Source of the DNA: Trichoplax adhaerens | Lineage: Eukaryota > Placozoa > Uniplacotomia > Trichoplacea > Trichoplacidae | DNA length: 64,000 nt | NCBI RefSeq assembly: GCF_000150275.1 | Contig: NW_002060944.1 | Coordinates: 7,894,832 to 7,958,831, forward strand | Direction: 5' to 3' | In this document: piece after piece, positions 22,524 to 35,700 of the stretch | How the letters are laid out: each line of letters starts with the position of its first letter | Position numbering within the stretch: the stretch's first letter is position 1 | Notes under the pieces: model-generated | Database searches by the model: none | Told to the model about the DNA's origin: nothing | The model's input: the letters and a program-made list of their open reading frames with translations, nothing else | Translations under genes and position numbers: made by a program

Positions 22524-25484
22524 ATGGATACGAAAGGCAATCAAAATGTGGTACGAATTACTGCCGCTCAAAAATTAGCCTCATCATGCTTCGGCGCAAT
22601 GGCCACGGCTGTTATAGGTACTGCTGATAATACTGTAATTATGTACTCATCAATCAGGATGAATTAATGCCAATTTCTGTTTGAAATGACTTACCTAGCT
22701 ACGGTACTGTTGCTGCGAATTATAATACAGTATACGAGCATAATAATAATGATTTACAAAGTAAGCGGATATCGTGATGTTACGATCAATCATACTGTAC
22801 TATACGTATTATTATCATTTTATTGTCATGATAAGAATATTGATGTAGATTTTTATGAGATAAAATATAACGAACGTCCTAGAATACTCGAAATTGATTA
22901 ATTACGAAACAGATATCTTCTGTACTTGTAGATATCATATTCTGTGCAAGCACTAACTAACTCTGAGCTATATTTCTCATCATTTGATGATTATTGTTTG
23001 TTCAAGTTACACCTTTCGATGTCATCAAGACACGGATGCAGATCAAGCGGAATGCTCGTCTAGCTAAAGCTCCAATATCAGAATGTACTGTAATTAATTG
23101 CTAATTCTGATACCTGATTTAATTCCTGTATGCTGCAGGGCGTAATATTTGCAATTTCAGCTCAACACATTAGCATAATACAATTGAAAGATGTAGCGAG
23201 AATAGAGAATTGTGATTGATGCTTGTATAATATTATATGTTTACAGCTGTTCCATACGTGCTATGTAATGGCTTAATGGATCACAAATGCACTATGTGCC
23301 CAGAAACGATGATGAAGAATTGCAGGACTACAATGTGGGTAAGTTGATGATCGATCTTCTGGAGGCGATGTTTTAACCACAGCTGCAGTACGTGGTATAT
23401 CGAATTGTACCTCTCCTATATGTAATTCCATCTCTTTTACCAATAATTGCACACCTGCATTCACATAAATATTATCACCATTGAACGTCATAACTAATCG
23501 TAATTTTTATATACTCGTTAATAATAGTGGTGGCGGACACACACTTTGTCATTACTCTTTCGTTAAACAACTAATTTGTAATTATGTTGTTATAGGGTAC
23601 TTTCGTCAATATAATGAAAAATGAAGGACCATCAGCATTATATCGAGGATTACCGCCGACATTGTATGTAGTTAAAATCTCTATTTTTCGTTCATTGTCT
23701 AACTATTGTTGCTAGCTCATAAGAGTTTCGTATTGTTGCACTTTAGTTATTAAATTATTAATCGTAATATAAAGTTACATAGGTAATTCTATCTAAAGTT
23801 GAAATGATGTTATATCTAAGCCTGTTTAAGCTAATCGGCCAGTTCAGTTTCTTTAATATTGTTCTATACGATCCTACTATTCATACGAAGTACTGTGAAT
23901 CGTTGCCAAACATTCTTATATTCGTAGCTTAATTCTGCGATATGGATAAAGCTATGTTAATCCCCAAAAAATTAACTGTAGGGCTCCTACCAAACGAAAA
24001 TTTATTGTAACTTTCAAAAACTGCCATTGATAAAGTTATTAATGCTATTATTAATTATACTTCGTTGGTTGTAGAGTATGTTGGTGGTTTAGCACAGAAA
24101 ATGATAGATAGCTGTTATACTTTCTCTTGTTTAGGATTATGGCAATTCCATCGACAATGATATTTTTTACTGCGTATGACATTTTGAAAGAGAAGTTGAC
24201 TCCGCATCTTGGCAAACGACAGGATGTATTAGCTCCAATGCTTTCGGCGATGCTTGCTAGAGGTATATTTTACTACTGTTATGGCTTACTGTATTAATAT
24301 AATGCCTAAAGTTTTTGATATAATCCGTCTTACAGTTACGGTTGTTACGGCAATTTCCCCTATGGAACTTGTCAGAACAAAGATGCAAGCTAGTAAGACA
24401 GCCGGATATGGAGGTGAGAATAGATAAAGTCTTGTTACTCTAATTAGCATACACATTATCTAGTTAAATTATCAGTAAATAGCGGCAAAAAATTTTGGAA
24501 CTATTTGAGTTATTTGCGATAGTAATTTGCTGGCATTTATCCATAGAATTGGTTCGTATTGTTTATCAGGAAGCAAGAATAAGTGGTGTATCGACATTGT
24601 GGCGTGGCCTGGGGACAACCCTTATGCGTGATCTTCCCTTTTCTGGTAGATTTTGAATAGCGTTTTGTATCGAAAAAGATACCATTAATATTTCTGCAAA
24701 TTCATTTCATTCACTTGTTTAATTATATTGCAAGCATTTTACTGGGCTGGGTACGAAAACTTCAAGAAAAGATTTAATACTTTAACAAATGGAAAGTATC
24801 CTAACATAAGTAATTTTTCCGCAGGTGCTACATCCGGCATGGTAAGGTTTCTTTTAGTTACTATTTACTAGACTAATTATGTAAGTGTTCTATCTGGATC
24901 ACCTTAGTGACTCTTCCATTACAGATAGTAGCCGCAGCAACTACCCCTTTCGATGTAGTAAAGACTCATTTGCAAGTAGATATGGGTGAAACAAATAGTA
25001 AAAACGGTAGCTAATATATACACTTAAAAAATTGTATACGCAAATATGTATAATGATGTACATAAAATAAAATTTATACGCCTGCAAAGTTTGCTAGTTG
25101 TCATTAACCGATTAAACCCACACACAGATTAGTTGTAGTGGTCTTACTAAATGTATATTTTAATTGTGTATGCAGGAAGCCAAAAAGTACCTTCTATGTT
25201 TGCTATTATGAACAATATTCGACAGCAATATGGTGTTAGAGGACTATATACCGGTATGAAATTAGTTTATAAAGCATAAATAAGCGTATTTTAGCATTCA
25301 GCTTAATAATAGTCATATAATAAGGTATAGAACCCTGAAATTTATAGAATATCCATAAACAATATTTAACTACTTTGTAGGAGTTGCTGCTAGGGTTATT
25401 AAAGTTGCACCAGCAAGTGCAATTATGATTAGCACCTATGAATTCTGTAAAGATTATTTCGCTAACAAAAATCGTTTGACCTAA
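22524..25484 (+). CDS. Mitochondrial carrier, SLC25A39/SLC25A40-like (copy 2)
   Basis: Tandem paralogue of the upstream carrier, 335 residues. Eleven exons: 22524-22617, 23007-23084, 23247-23338, 23596-23663, 24135-24262, 24336-24413, 24547-24645, 24735-24841, 24925-25006, 25176-25253, 25381-25484. Exons 4-8, 10 and 11 have exactly the same lengths as in copy 1 (68, 128, 78, 99, 107, 78, 104 nt), which proves a whole-gene duplication. Carrier signatures: TPFDVIKTR, SPMELVRTK and TPFDVVKTH. The third has His where Arg is usual after KT. The matrix loop is C64-N-G...C72-T-M-C75-P...C83, four cysteines where copy 1 has three. Protein divergence is large while gene structure is fixed, so the duplication is old. 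Confidence 0.9.
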
Positions 25485-25539
25485 ATTGGCTATGATGTAT
25501 TTGGTATACCAGACGAAAGGAGTCACTTTCAAAAGTTAA

Positions 25540-26002
25540 TGTTACAGGAGTTCTGACGAGACTATAAAAGGCTGATGCCTGAAGATTCCTTTTTAGTTCG
25601 TTAGTCGGTTAGATAGTCAACTAGTTTTCAATTGATATTTAATTGTGAAGACTATAATCTTGGGTGCCAAGATTCCTTCAGTAATAAATGATAGTAAATC
25701 TCTGACTATCTCGTCTACATCATCTGTGACGCTATAATTATACCATAGTATTCGGTTGTTGGAACTGAATTATTTGGTGATATAGCTAATCTCGCCTCTT
25801 TAAGTTAGTAAGTGGCGTTCTCCGCAAGGATTGGCGTGTGTAGACTACTTTGTCACTAGTGGTGTGTGACAGTTAAATGCAATCCTGTTTTCGAATGCTC
25901 AATTGATCATCTGTAAGAATACTATACGCATATATTATAAAGGTTTCTAAAATGATTACATATTTGAAATTGCAGTAATTACATTCAGTTTGGTGGTAAC
26001 AC
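25540..26002 (+). mobile_element. Possible LTR-like remnant
   Basis: TGTTAC at about 25540 and GGTAACA at about 26002 form a short inverted pair around a segment with TATAAAAGG near 25563 and AATAAA near 25683. No target-site duplication is evident. Weak call; it may be coincidence. The rest of 25485-26683 shows no gene. Confidence 0.22.
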
Positions 26003-26683
26003 TGCATGGTAACACTGATTTGACATACGTATATCCATCCATACTGTAGTTGATTGCTTTGAAGAATTACGTAAACCCTAATTTAAAATCCTAACTTATT
26101 TATAGGTATTGCTTAATTTTAGTTTAGTGCTATTTCGTCATATTGGCTGTCTATAGAGAAGCCACCGGATTGATAATTGATAGCAATTTACGTCATGTAG
26201 TTGTTTATTGAGGTTTTAAGTTAATGTTGGCTATAACAAAATTTATCAGCCAATGAAAACATTCCGGTAAATTAATTTACAAATAAACATTTAACAAATA
26301 TCAACCAATATGAACAGCTATACACATATAAAATTTATACAGTACTATTTAAAATCTGTACAAACAGGTAATATCTACGATTTTTTGTTTTACTGAAATA
26401 AATAAATTTCTTGTGCTTAATAATCGATTAGACAATTTTTAAGTCTAGCAAGAAACAGGGTCAGTTCTGTACATGAATCGAAATAGCAAGTTACTGTAAA
26501 GCATTAAGGATGTGATATAGGTACACCAATGATAATTATTTACCTCATTCATAGTCAATACAATACTAGCCATATCTTATAGTCAGTTTCTATAGAAAAC
26601 CGTTTGTGTGCCTATACAGACCATGAGGCCATAGAGTCAAGACTTTAGTCTCAACCAATCTTTATAAAGTGGCAAGGGTGATT

Positions 26684-28405
26684 TCAAGGCGATTGCGATT
26701 TATCGATTTCTTCTGCAGCAGCTAGTAATGATGCTATAGCATCGGATTGTTGTACAAGAGGCGCATAAGCCGCATAAGGTGTCGGTAAGGCAGCAGAGAA
26801 CTTGGCAGGACTGTGACAAACGAATTCTATGCAATCCATTGGCCTACAGACTTCCTCTTCAGGTCCTGTTATTGAGATATGTTTAATTCATCTCAGCAAA
26901 TGTGCATATCAGCCGTACACGTACTTAATTTAGCATGGCTGGTTTAAAGATAATGTGAGATTCTACGCCTACTTTATTTAAAAGCAGTTGATTTTTTATA
27001 ACTGTCACTTTACCTAAGACGAAAATAGATGGATCGAAATGATCAGGACAAGGTTGAGTAGGGAGTAGCCAAGTTAATACGACACTTTTTTCACCATACT
27101 GATCTTGCATAAACCCACGAATCTGCGCAAAAAATATTCCACCTTGAATATCCACTAAAGACACGATATCACCGACTTGATACTTTATACCCTGAATAAA
27201 AACAGTATTGTATAGTCAGAATGTTATAATAGTTGTGTGGATAATAGAAATCCTTCATTTCTGTCAAAAACTACTGGAGCATTGGACGAATTATTTAGCA
27301 ATGACATTTCTAAGTTCGTTAAATTTCATTAGGAATCGTATTTTAACTGCTTTTATTCTGCATCTACGATACTATAGCTACTTGTCTATTTAATTAAGGT
27401 CAGGTGTAGACTGTAGACCTTACCGAAACAGAGTATTGTAAAATACTGTACATAGCGTACCGTAAACGTTAGTAATTTGTGTTTTTGATCAAACAAAGCC
27501 ATCTATGATTATCTTATTAAATTACTGTACGAATTGAAAAAAATTCCAATGTGAACTATTCGCATTTGTGTTAAAGTCACGGTTTAAATTAATTTAATTT
27601 TAACTTAAGCCTGCAAGATTTCCAAACCATGCGGTCGTACGCGTACTGTACAGTGTACAAAATAGCAATAAAGAGAATTGGCTGTAGTGAATTCTGATAT
27701 ACAACTACTGTATAATGATCGTATGAATGAAAGTCTCATGAATGTTAGCCATTGGCAATGGTTAATATACATAGACACGAATATAATTAAACCATGAGAC
27801 TTATGAATTATGATATAGTAATCCTGAATGATAGCTGTACTTACCTGATAAAATATTCTACTGCAGGTTACGATTGATGCCACAGCTGAAGGAGCTTTAA
27901 TCGGCTAATGATAAAAGGTCAATGTAGAGATATTAGCTATGGAGGTATAGTGTTTATAGTTCCAGTAGGTACTGTTAGGCATGAGTATAGTGTACAAAAC
28001 TACATTGGAGGAAAATGCATTGAAATCAAGACCTCCATAATAAAAGGACATATGAATCAGTAGATCGAGCGTAAGGCAGGATTATGAGTAAATTACCTTT
28101 CTCTTTTTCAAACTTCGTCTACCCCTTTTGGATACGAGCGAGCTTTTCGCTTGTCCTTGCGAGCGTGTACGTCCACTGCTACCATTGCCTTTATCCCGGT
28201 GATTTCCCTTACTGCTACTGCTACTAGCCGTACTACTACTAGTATTCCTCTTCTGAGTTGAACTATCGTTGTTATCGGAGGAAGGTAGTAAATTTCGCTT
28301 AGTGTAACAAATTTGGCATACAATTTGATCGTTGGGCAGACGATGCCACATGGTGGTGGATGTCGCTTGGCACCAGACGCAAACGGGCGCACTTCCAGGT
28401 GGCAT
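26684..28405 (-). CDS. GATAD1: GATA zinc-finger domain-containing protein 1 orthologue
   Basis: Nuclear chromatin factor; the vertebrate protein is associated with H3K4me3-linked complexes (family knowledge). Four exons in transcript order: 28405-28097, 27904-27845, 27191-27014, 26865-26684; 242 residues. The N-terminus has the GATA-type finger CVWC...VCQIC (residues 9-35). A Ser-rich then basic linker ending KRGRRSLKKRK, a likely nuclear localisation signal, follows. The C-terminal half matches GATAD1 closely: IFYQGIKYQVGDIVSL, AQIRGFMQDQYGEKS, LTWLLPTQ, FDPSIFVLGPEE and IEFVCHSPAKF. All introns are GT-AG and phases agree. Start: ATG right before the finger, as in the human protein. Confidence 0.92.
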
Positions 28406-28656
28406 TTGGGATAATTTAGCAAGCTCTTTCTACAAACGATGATGTAAAGTATACAAGTAACCTTGAGCTCGATTCTATCTGAATAATCTGATGATGACCA
28501 CTAGGCAGTAAACAAAGTTGGAGACAAGAGTTTTGATGATTTCGAGTATGGTTTTATTATGGAGAGATTGACTCAAGTTGAATGTCTTGACTACAGTACA
28601 CAGTACGGAAAGACTTACACTTTGTACTGTACTACAGGACTGTACTGTACTGTACA

Positions 28657-29486
28657 ACTGATCGTGCTGTGACGTTGCTTTTGCGAGCTGATCATACAGT
28701 ATTATGACTTGATAAATACTGTAAGAAGAATGACTGAAAAGACAGTAATACTATTCACTTCTAAGGACATGGTCACAGGCACTATTGCACACTATTCAGT
28801 AGGACGTAGAACTGATGGTGCTGTGACATTACTTTTGCGAGCTGATCATAATATGGCTGGATAAATACTGTAAGAAGAATGACTGAAAATACAGTAATAC
28901 TGTTCACTTCTAAGGACATGGTCACAGGCACTATTGCACACTATTCAGTAGGGTGTAGAACTGATGGTGCTGTGACATTACTTTTGCGAGCTGATCATAA
29001 TATGACTGGATAAATACTGTAAGAAGAATGACTGAAAATACAGTCTACTGTAATACTGTTCACTTATATGGATGGACATGATCACAGGCACTGTTGCACA
29101 CTATTCAGTAGAGCGTACAACTGATGGTGCTGTGACATTACTTTTGCGAGCTGATCATAATATGACTGGATAAATACTGTGACTGAAAATACAGTAATAC
29201 TGTTCACTTCTATGGGCATCGTCACAGGCACTGTTGCACACTATTCAGTAGAGTGTAGAACTGATGGTGCTGTGACATTACTTTTGCGAGCTGATCATAA
29301 CATGACTTGATAAATACTGTGACTGAAAATACAGTAATACTGTTCATTTCTATGGACATCGTCACATGCACTGTTGCACACTATTCAGTAGAGTGTAGAA
29401 CTGATGGTGCTGTGACATTACTTTTGCGAGCTGATCATAATACGACTGGATAAATACTGTAAGAAGAATGACTGAAAATACAGTAC
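28657..29486. repeat. Satellite of about 140-160 bp, six copies
   Basis: Copies begin at about 28657, 28811, 28960, 29120, 29260 and 29400 with CTGATNGTGCTGTGAC[AG]TT, and each carries TTTTGCGAGCTGATCAT. Spacing varies (154, 149, 160, 140, 140 bp) through small indels such as loss of AAGAAGAATG. Each copy also contains TACAGTA/TACTGTA motifs. A TACTGTAC-rich stretch (28586-28656) precedes it. It fills most of the 1.35 kb between the divergent GATAD1 and PDIA5-like genes. Confidence 0.9.
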
Positions 29487-29598
29487 TGAACGTACTACTG
29501 GCCGCGCTGTCATTGGACATCAAACAAAGAGAATCGTTATCATCAGTCAACGACTCGCTTCTAACTGACCCGCCCCGGTAGTTCATACTACTGTAAAG

Positions 29599-29607
29599 TA
29601 TAAAAAG
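29599..29607 (+). promoter_or_regulatory. TATA-like box upstream of the PDIA5-like gene
   Basis: TATAAAAAG about 160 bases before the start codon at 29760, downstream of the satellite array. Plausible core promoter element; not tested. Confidence 0.4.
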
Positions 29608-29759
29608 CCAGTCGGAGACACTTGCAAACCAATCGACTTTATCGCCGTGTGTGCAAGCTAGCAAAAGCGTTTGGCTTGTAGTCCTAATTGAGAAAGAAAT
29701 TGGGTTACTACTGGTTACTAGGGAAGGAAGCAGCTTGATTGAAGAAATTATTCAAGATC

Positions 29760-32700
29760 ATGAGAGCATTTTTAGCCATTTGCATCCTAATATGTGGATG
29801 CTATCTACTTCAGGTTAGTGTAATTCATGCAATTGACTATACAGTACTTTTGGCCAAGGCATTGATTGCAGTAGGGCACCAATGGATCACAACTGCTGTT
29901 ATTGTTGTATGGCTGATACGTGCGCACTCAGGAAATGAGAGAACTTGTTCATCACTCTAGTCACATAGATTGTACAATTATTTCGAGTGCAAAGTAGATA
30001 GTAGATTGGATCATTCAATGGACAACTCTATTTTAGTATTACTTTCAAAGGCAGTCTGTGTTGCGATGAGTAAAATCCAAGCTTATCGAGGTGCAATGGT
30101 CCTTAGCTAGTCAACAATGTTGTCGTTAAGCTGACGTGGCGTTATTCAAATATGTACTTTACATTCATTAAGTTAATCCGCACACCTGCTTAACGTTCAA
30201 TATCAAAGTATGGTCAAGTTTTACTCGATCAGTTTTCGAATCGACATCGGAAATGGCTATAGAGTAGATATGACATAAAATTAGAATCTAAAATAGATCC
30301 ATGTTGAATTCTATCGACGGCTACAACTTGTGGCAAAAGATACCTTACATGAAAGATGTAATGAAAGGGGGAAAAAAATGATTTCGGGATGAGTGATTCT
30401 CGGCTCTTTCTCTCTCAATGCTATATAGACTAGTCTTGCAGCGAAAAAGAAAAAATCAGATAAAGGTCATGTTATTCAAATCGATAATGTGAAGGAATAC
30501 AAGAAGCTACTGCGTACGCGTAAGAATATCTTGATAGCATTTTTCAAAACAGGTAAGAGATCGTGATAGGACAAGTAGGTCATCACAAGAGGGATAGCAC
30601 TTTTTCTTTTCAATGAACATCAATCATAGACTACTAGAAAGGAATCTATATAGAAAAGAACTCTTTCTAATAGCTACTTCATGCTTGAATCTATTTTGAA
30701 GTCATAAGGAGTATTTAAACACAACATTTTCAGTTATTGCTGTTATCCATGCCGGTGGTGGATAATATGATTTCAACTTGAATAATACAAGTTCTTACTA
30801 ATGAGTATTAATGCGGTATAGTTTAAAGTAGCAACTACCAACTTAATATGGCTATATCGTATGAGTTGATTAATTGATAAATAAACATTTAGAAAGCGGC
30901 ATAGAGTACTCACTACACTAATTGCATGATATTGCAATATATTATGCAGTTAGTTGACTTAATTCACTAACAATAAGAATAGCTAAAGTCCTTATTATAA
31001 TGCCTACACAGAAGAGCATTATACAGGCACTAATCGCTTGCTAACACAATAGCCGCAATTTACAATGAATCTCTTTCGTCATTTCCCTAGTAATCATGGA
31101 ATGTATCCATTCTACTGCTATAATAATTGGATATTTTACTGCTTAACAGGACTAAGTGAAGATACTTTTGATTTTCTCTCAATGTATGATAGTCTACGTT
31201 GAGCTTTTTTCACTTCAGCAACACAATTTCAAGCTAGTTTTTATGATACATTATCATAAGCCAAGGGTTCAGGAACTAGTTCAAGGTACAATACTACAAC
31301 TGACGTTCGATAGTAATCGGACATCTGTGATGATATATCTATCATAAATAAGATCCGGCTATTGTTGCTCAAAAGTAATTCAGCACAATGCTTTCGACAT
31401 GCTTCGACTTTGGACTATTTTAACTTTCATCACACCGATTATATTTCCATCTTCATCGATTGAACTAGAATACAATTGCTAGTAGGTGTATCTCAAAACA
31501 TGCTTCTCGGATCATGAATGAGTTATACGCTATTAACTTCGGCAATTTCAATGACTGCGGATTAAAAACAATAATATTGGAAGATCTGTTATAGAATTAA
31601 ATGTGAAATGATAAATAGGGGAAAGTATAAGATGTAGCCTTCTATAATATCTTTTCCTTTCCAATTTTTTGAACACTGTAATTCTACTTTCTCATAAATA
31701 ATGAAAATTTTTTCCAAAGATTAAATCTCGCACAATGAATGCCATTGAATAATGATTAATGCTTTTATGCTAATGCACAACAAGAACAGCTATTGAAAGC
31801 TTAAATATTTGAAAATGGCAAAATTTTGCTGATAAACTCTCTTGAAATAGGGTAGTTTTAAACAAATAGCACTCTTACAGTAGGATAACCATGAACATTT
31901 CCTAAAGTGAATTCGTACTTACATGTTCTATTTATATCGGGATACAATAATCATCTAGACCTTTAGCGACTCTCATGTCAAGATAACAATTTTCTCGGCT
32001 GCATTTTGATCTTGCATTATCCTTCTTGATTAAGCATTTACCTATGTAATATAGCAAACTTTTGACGATAAAGTTCCAAAGATATTAAAAATTAAGAACA
32101 AAGTGATAACTACAAGTTGATCAATATATATTTCTCATGTTTATTCTGTAATTTTTGCATGAAAATTAACAATTTTGAATTAGGTCAGTGATAATGCGGT
32201 AGATGTGCATTCTATTTTAACGTACGTAATTAAAAGATGGGTTCATATTCTACAGAAATATAAAATTTCTTTAGCACTTGTAGATTTATAACACAACTAA
32301 TCTAAATCGATGAAATCCTTGTCACTCTAGGTGGAGATATTGGTAAAAAATTAGATACACTAATACGAGCTGCAAATCAGGTCTATGGTATTGGAACGCT
32401 TTCATATGTTGACTGCGGGTATACAAATCACGGATTAATCAATCATAATTTTCATACATTCTATAATAGTTATTGGTTAATTTTATTTTATCTCTTAAAT
32501 TTTGGATTGATATTAAGTTATCTACTTATTGAATGCTATCGCGTTAATAGTTGATATTCGATGGTGTAGATAAGACATTGCTTTTTATTTATAAGTAGGA
32601 AATAAATATTTAAAATTAACTTACACCATCATAAAGTTTTATAGCATGCAATGTAATATATTCATTTGTAGATCGGATAAGAAGTTATGTAAAAAATTAA

Positions 32701-35700
32701 AAATTAAATTCAAAAAGGACGATTTAATTATCAACCATTATGAGTAAGTTGGCTACTTTCAGATTGTTGTATGTGATTTGATAATAACTTTCTGTGACTA
32801 GCCATAATTTTCTCATTTGGGATTACTAATATAATCTATGACTTAATTCATTAGAAACGGCAAATGGCATAAAGAATATGATAGAGCGTTCGTTGTGCGG
32901 GTATTCTGAGATTATGCAATTTTTACTTGTCAAGATAAATTACTGTTTTTTTCAACTGTTTAAGTCAGACATTTTTAAAGCTAAATACTAATTTAGCATT
33001 CTATTAATAGTCATTAGTTAATTTTATGAATGATCCACATCACGACGCTCCTTGGGAAGAAGATCCAACTGCAAAAGATGTCCTTCATTTATCTAGTGAA
33101 AAGGTAATAGGCAAGACAGCGTGACACCGGTAGTAGTGATTAGTGAAATTTGATTTGTTCTGCACTGACTTTACTTTTACTGCATTCGTTTGTCTTAAAT
33201 GCATATATATAAACACTATAATCACGGTATATTTAATACCAGTGCTTGCTTATCATATTATTTTTCTATACTTTTAGAGCTTACAAAATGTATTAAGTAC
33301 AAAAAAGAAGCCGGTGATGGTCATGTTTTATGCTCCGTGTAAGCTTTCTTATTGTTTAGAAGTGGTCTGGCTTATACATAGATCAAATTATGATTTTAAA
33401 GATGCACAGCCTGTTATTGTATCATATACTGTACAAGGCATTATAACTTTACAAGCTCAATTTACAGATAGTTACAGTAAATACCGTAAAAATTATGTAA
33501 AATAATTTTATCTTAGGGTGCCGCTATTGTAAGATGTTCAAACCTCGTTTTGCCGAGGTTGCGAAGACATTGAAGCATGATGCAGTAAGTTTTTGATATA
33601 CTTTAGTAATCCTCAATTTTACTGAAAAAGATGCTAAGCAATATCGAAATGAAAATCGCTACAACGTTTACGTATGAACCCCCTTCTAGATAATGGCAGG
33701 AATTGACAGTGATTCTCCCGCTAATTATGGCTTGATTAGTAGATTTAATATTGTCAGTTACCCAACCCTTATCTACTTCAAGTAAGCTGTATTTTATTTC
33801 TTAATTTTCAAATCTCATTTAGTACCCTGAATTAGGAGTTAATCGAATAGTATCATTTATTAACAGAGATGGTAAAGAATTATATAGATATAATATCACT
33901 TCAGATAAGGACCAAGCCAGAAATTTATACGAATGGATGCTCAAGTATATTTCAAATACTTTTCAATACTGCGGTTATAATGCTTTAGCTAAAAATCATA
34001 GTTATTAGTATACTAATTTAAAATTTGAATGTTTCTCTTATAATGTTATGCCTTGAAGTCCAAAATTGATTGAGCCTGAAAAGCCAGAGGAAGAAGAAAG
34101 CTGGAAGGATTCAAGTTTGGATGTCGTACATCTTGCTGACGACACATTCGAAGCTTTCATCACTAACCATTCATCGGTTCTGGTTATGTTTTATTCTAAA
34201 TGTTAGCTCTAACAATTAAAAATTAGTCCGTTCTTATCAAATAGTAACTGTAAAAAGAATAAAATCGCTCTTCTTTTAGCCTGTTATTATTGCAAAAAGA
34301 TGAAACCTGACTACATCGAAGCCGCCGCCAGACTCAAAAAAGAAAATGTATATTGAATTTTTAGTAAAACTATAAATAAATTAATTTTTTCAAGTCATCA
34401 ATTGTAATAAGAGAACTAGTAGTTGCTTCTTGCCTATTAATCTTAAGACATTATTGAATTAGGTGGACGGTACTTTGGTAGCTGTCGATGCCAACGAGAA
34501 TAATGCGTTGTCTGAAAAATATTCAATAAAAGGATTTCCAACAGGTTCTATTTAATGTTGTTGCAGTAATCGATGTTATTATTTAATTCCCTTAGCTGAT
34601 GATGTTATTTGTGATTAAATTTATTTTCCGATCTGGCAACCACTTAATTCAAATAATACCATAGTTAAATATTTCAAGTGAGTTTCTATTATTAATTGAA
34701 CTGCAGTTAATTTCTACATGTTTTAGATTATAACATTTGATTAATAATTTGGTGACCTACTTGTATATCTTGATTTGTGTAGCGATGGTGAATATAAATA
34801 CAATGTTGATTATCGTACAGCTGATGAGATTGTCGAATTTATGAAAGAGTAAGTAAAACCGCAAAATTCTATTTAACGCTATGCATCGAGACTATGATTG
34901 ATTAAAAATTGTAATGTAGCCCTCAAGAGCCTATGCAAGTTGAACAGCTTGATCAAGAATGGAGCCTGTTCAATAAATTTATGGCTATGCTAAATGATGA
35001 TGATTATAAAGATACGTTAAAGAAAATAAAGTATTCTTTGGTCATGTTTTATACTCCTGGTTAGAGAATAAGCATATTTTCTAAATTTTTTTTTTATTAC
35101 CTGAGGTGTACTAATATCCACTCCATTTAGGATGTGAACAATCAAAAAAAGCAATTGGGGATTATCTAGCAGCTTCCATGACTGTCAGTGGACCTAAGGT
35201 AGCATTATCATTTGATTTCTAAGTAAGATTAGTATACTGTATGCAGAACGCGAATGTTCTTTGTCATTTTTTGTTATATAGGTAATAATTAAATCAGTCC
35301 AATTTTGTCTGGGAATGCTAATTTTGTACAATGTAATTATTGGTTATATAGTACAGATTATTTGCTGTTAATTGCAATGAAGCAGAAAAAATGTGTCAAG
35401 AATACAACATTCAAGGGTTAGAAATAATTTTAGTGTTTCATTTTCCCTAAAGAATACTTTTTGAACAGCTGAGAATTGTGTTGTTTACTATTTAGTTATC
35501 CGTCATTCTTATATTTTAAACATGGCAAAAAGCCTAAATCATACGAAGGCGATCAAACGGTGATGATAATAGATTATTTCCATCATGATATCATATTATG
35601 TTACGTGTATTATCGGATTTCAGTTCTTGTACATTAAAATTGTGATTATTAGAAATCTAAATTTAGTTGACTATGTCAATAGCGAACTGGCTTTGTTGGC

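Noticed and set aside
28657-29486. CRISPR-like regular array
   Set aside because: Units of 140-160 bp are contiguous without distinct spacers, in a eukaryotic genome; it is a satellite.
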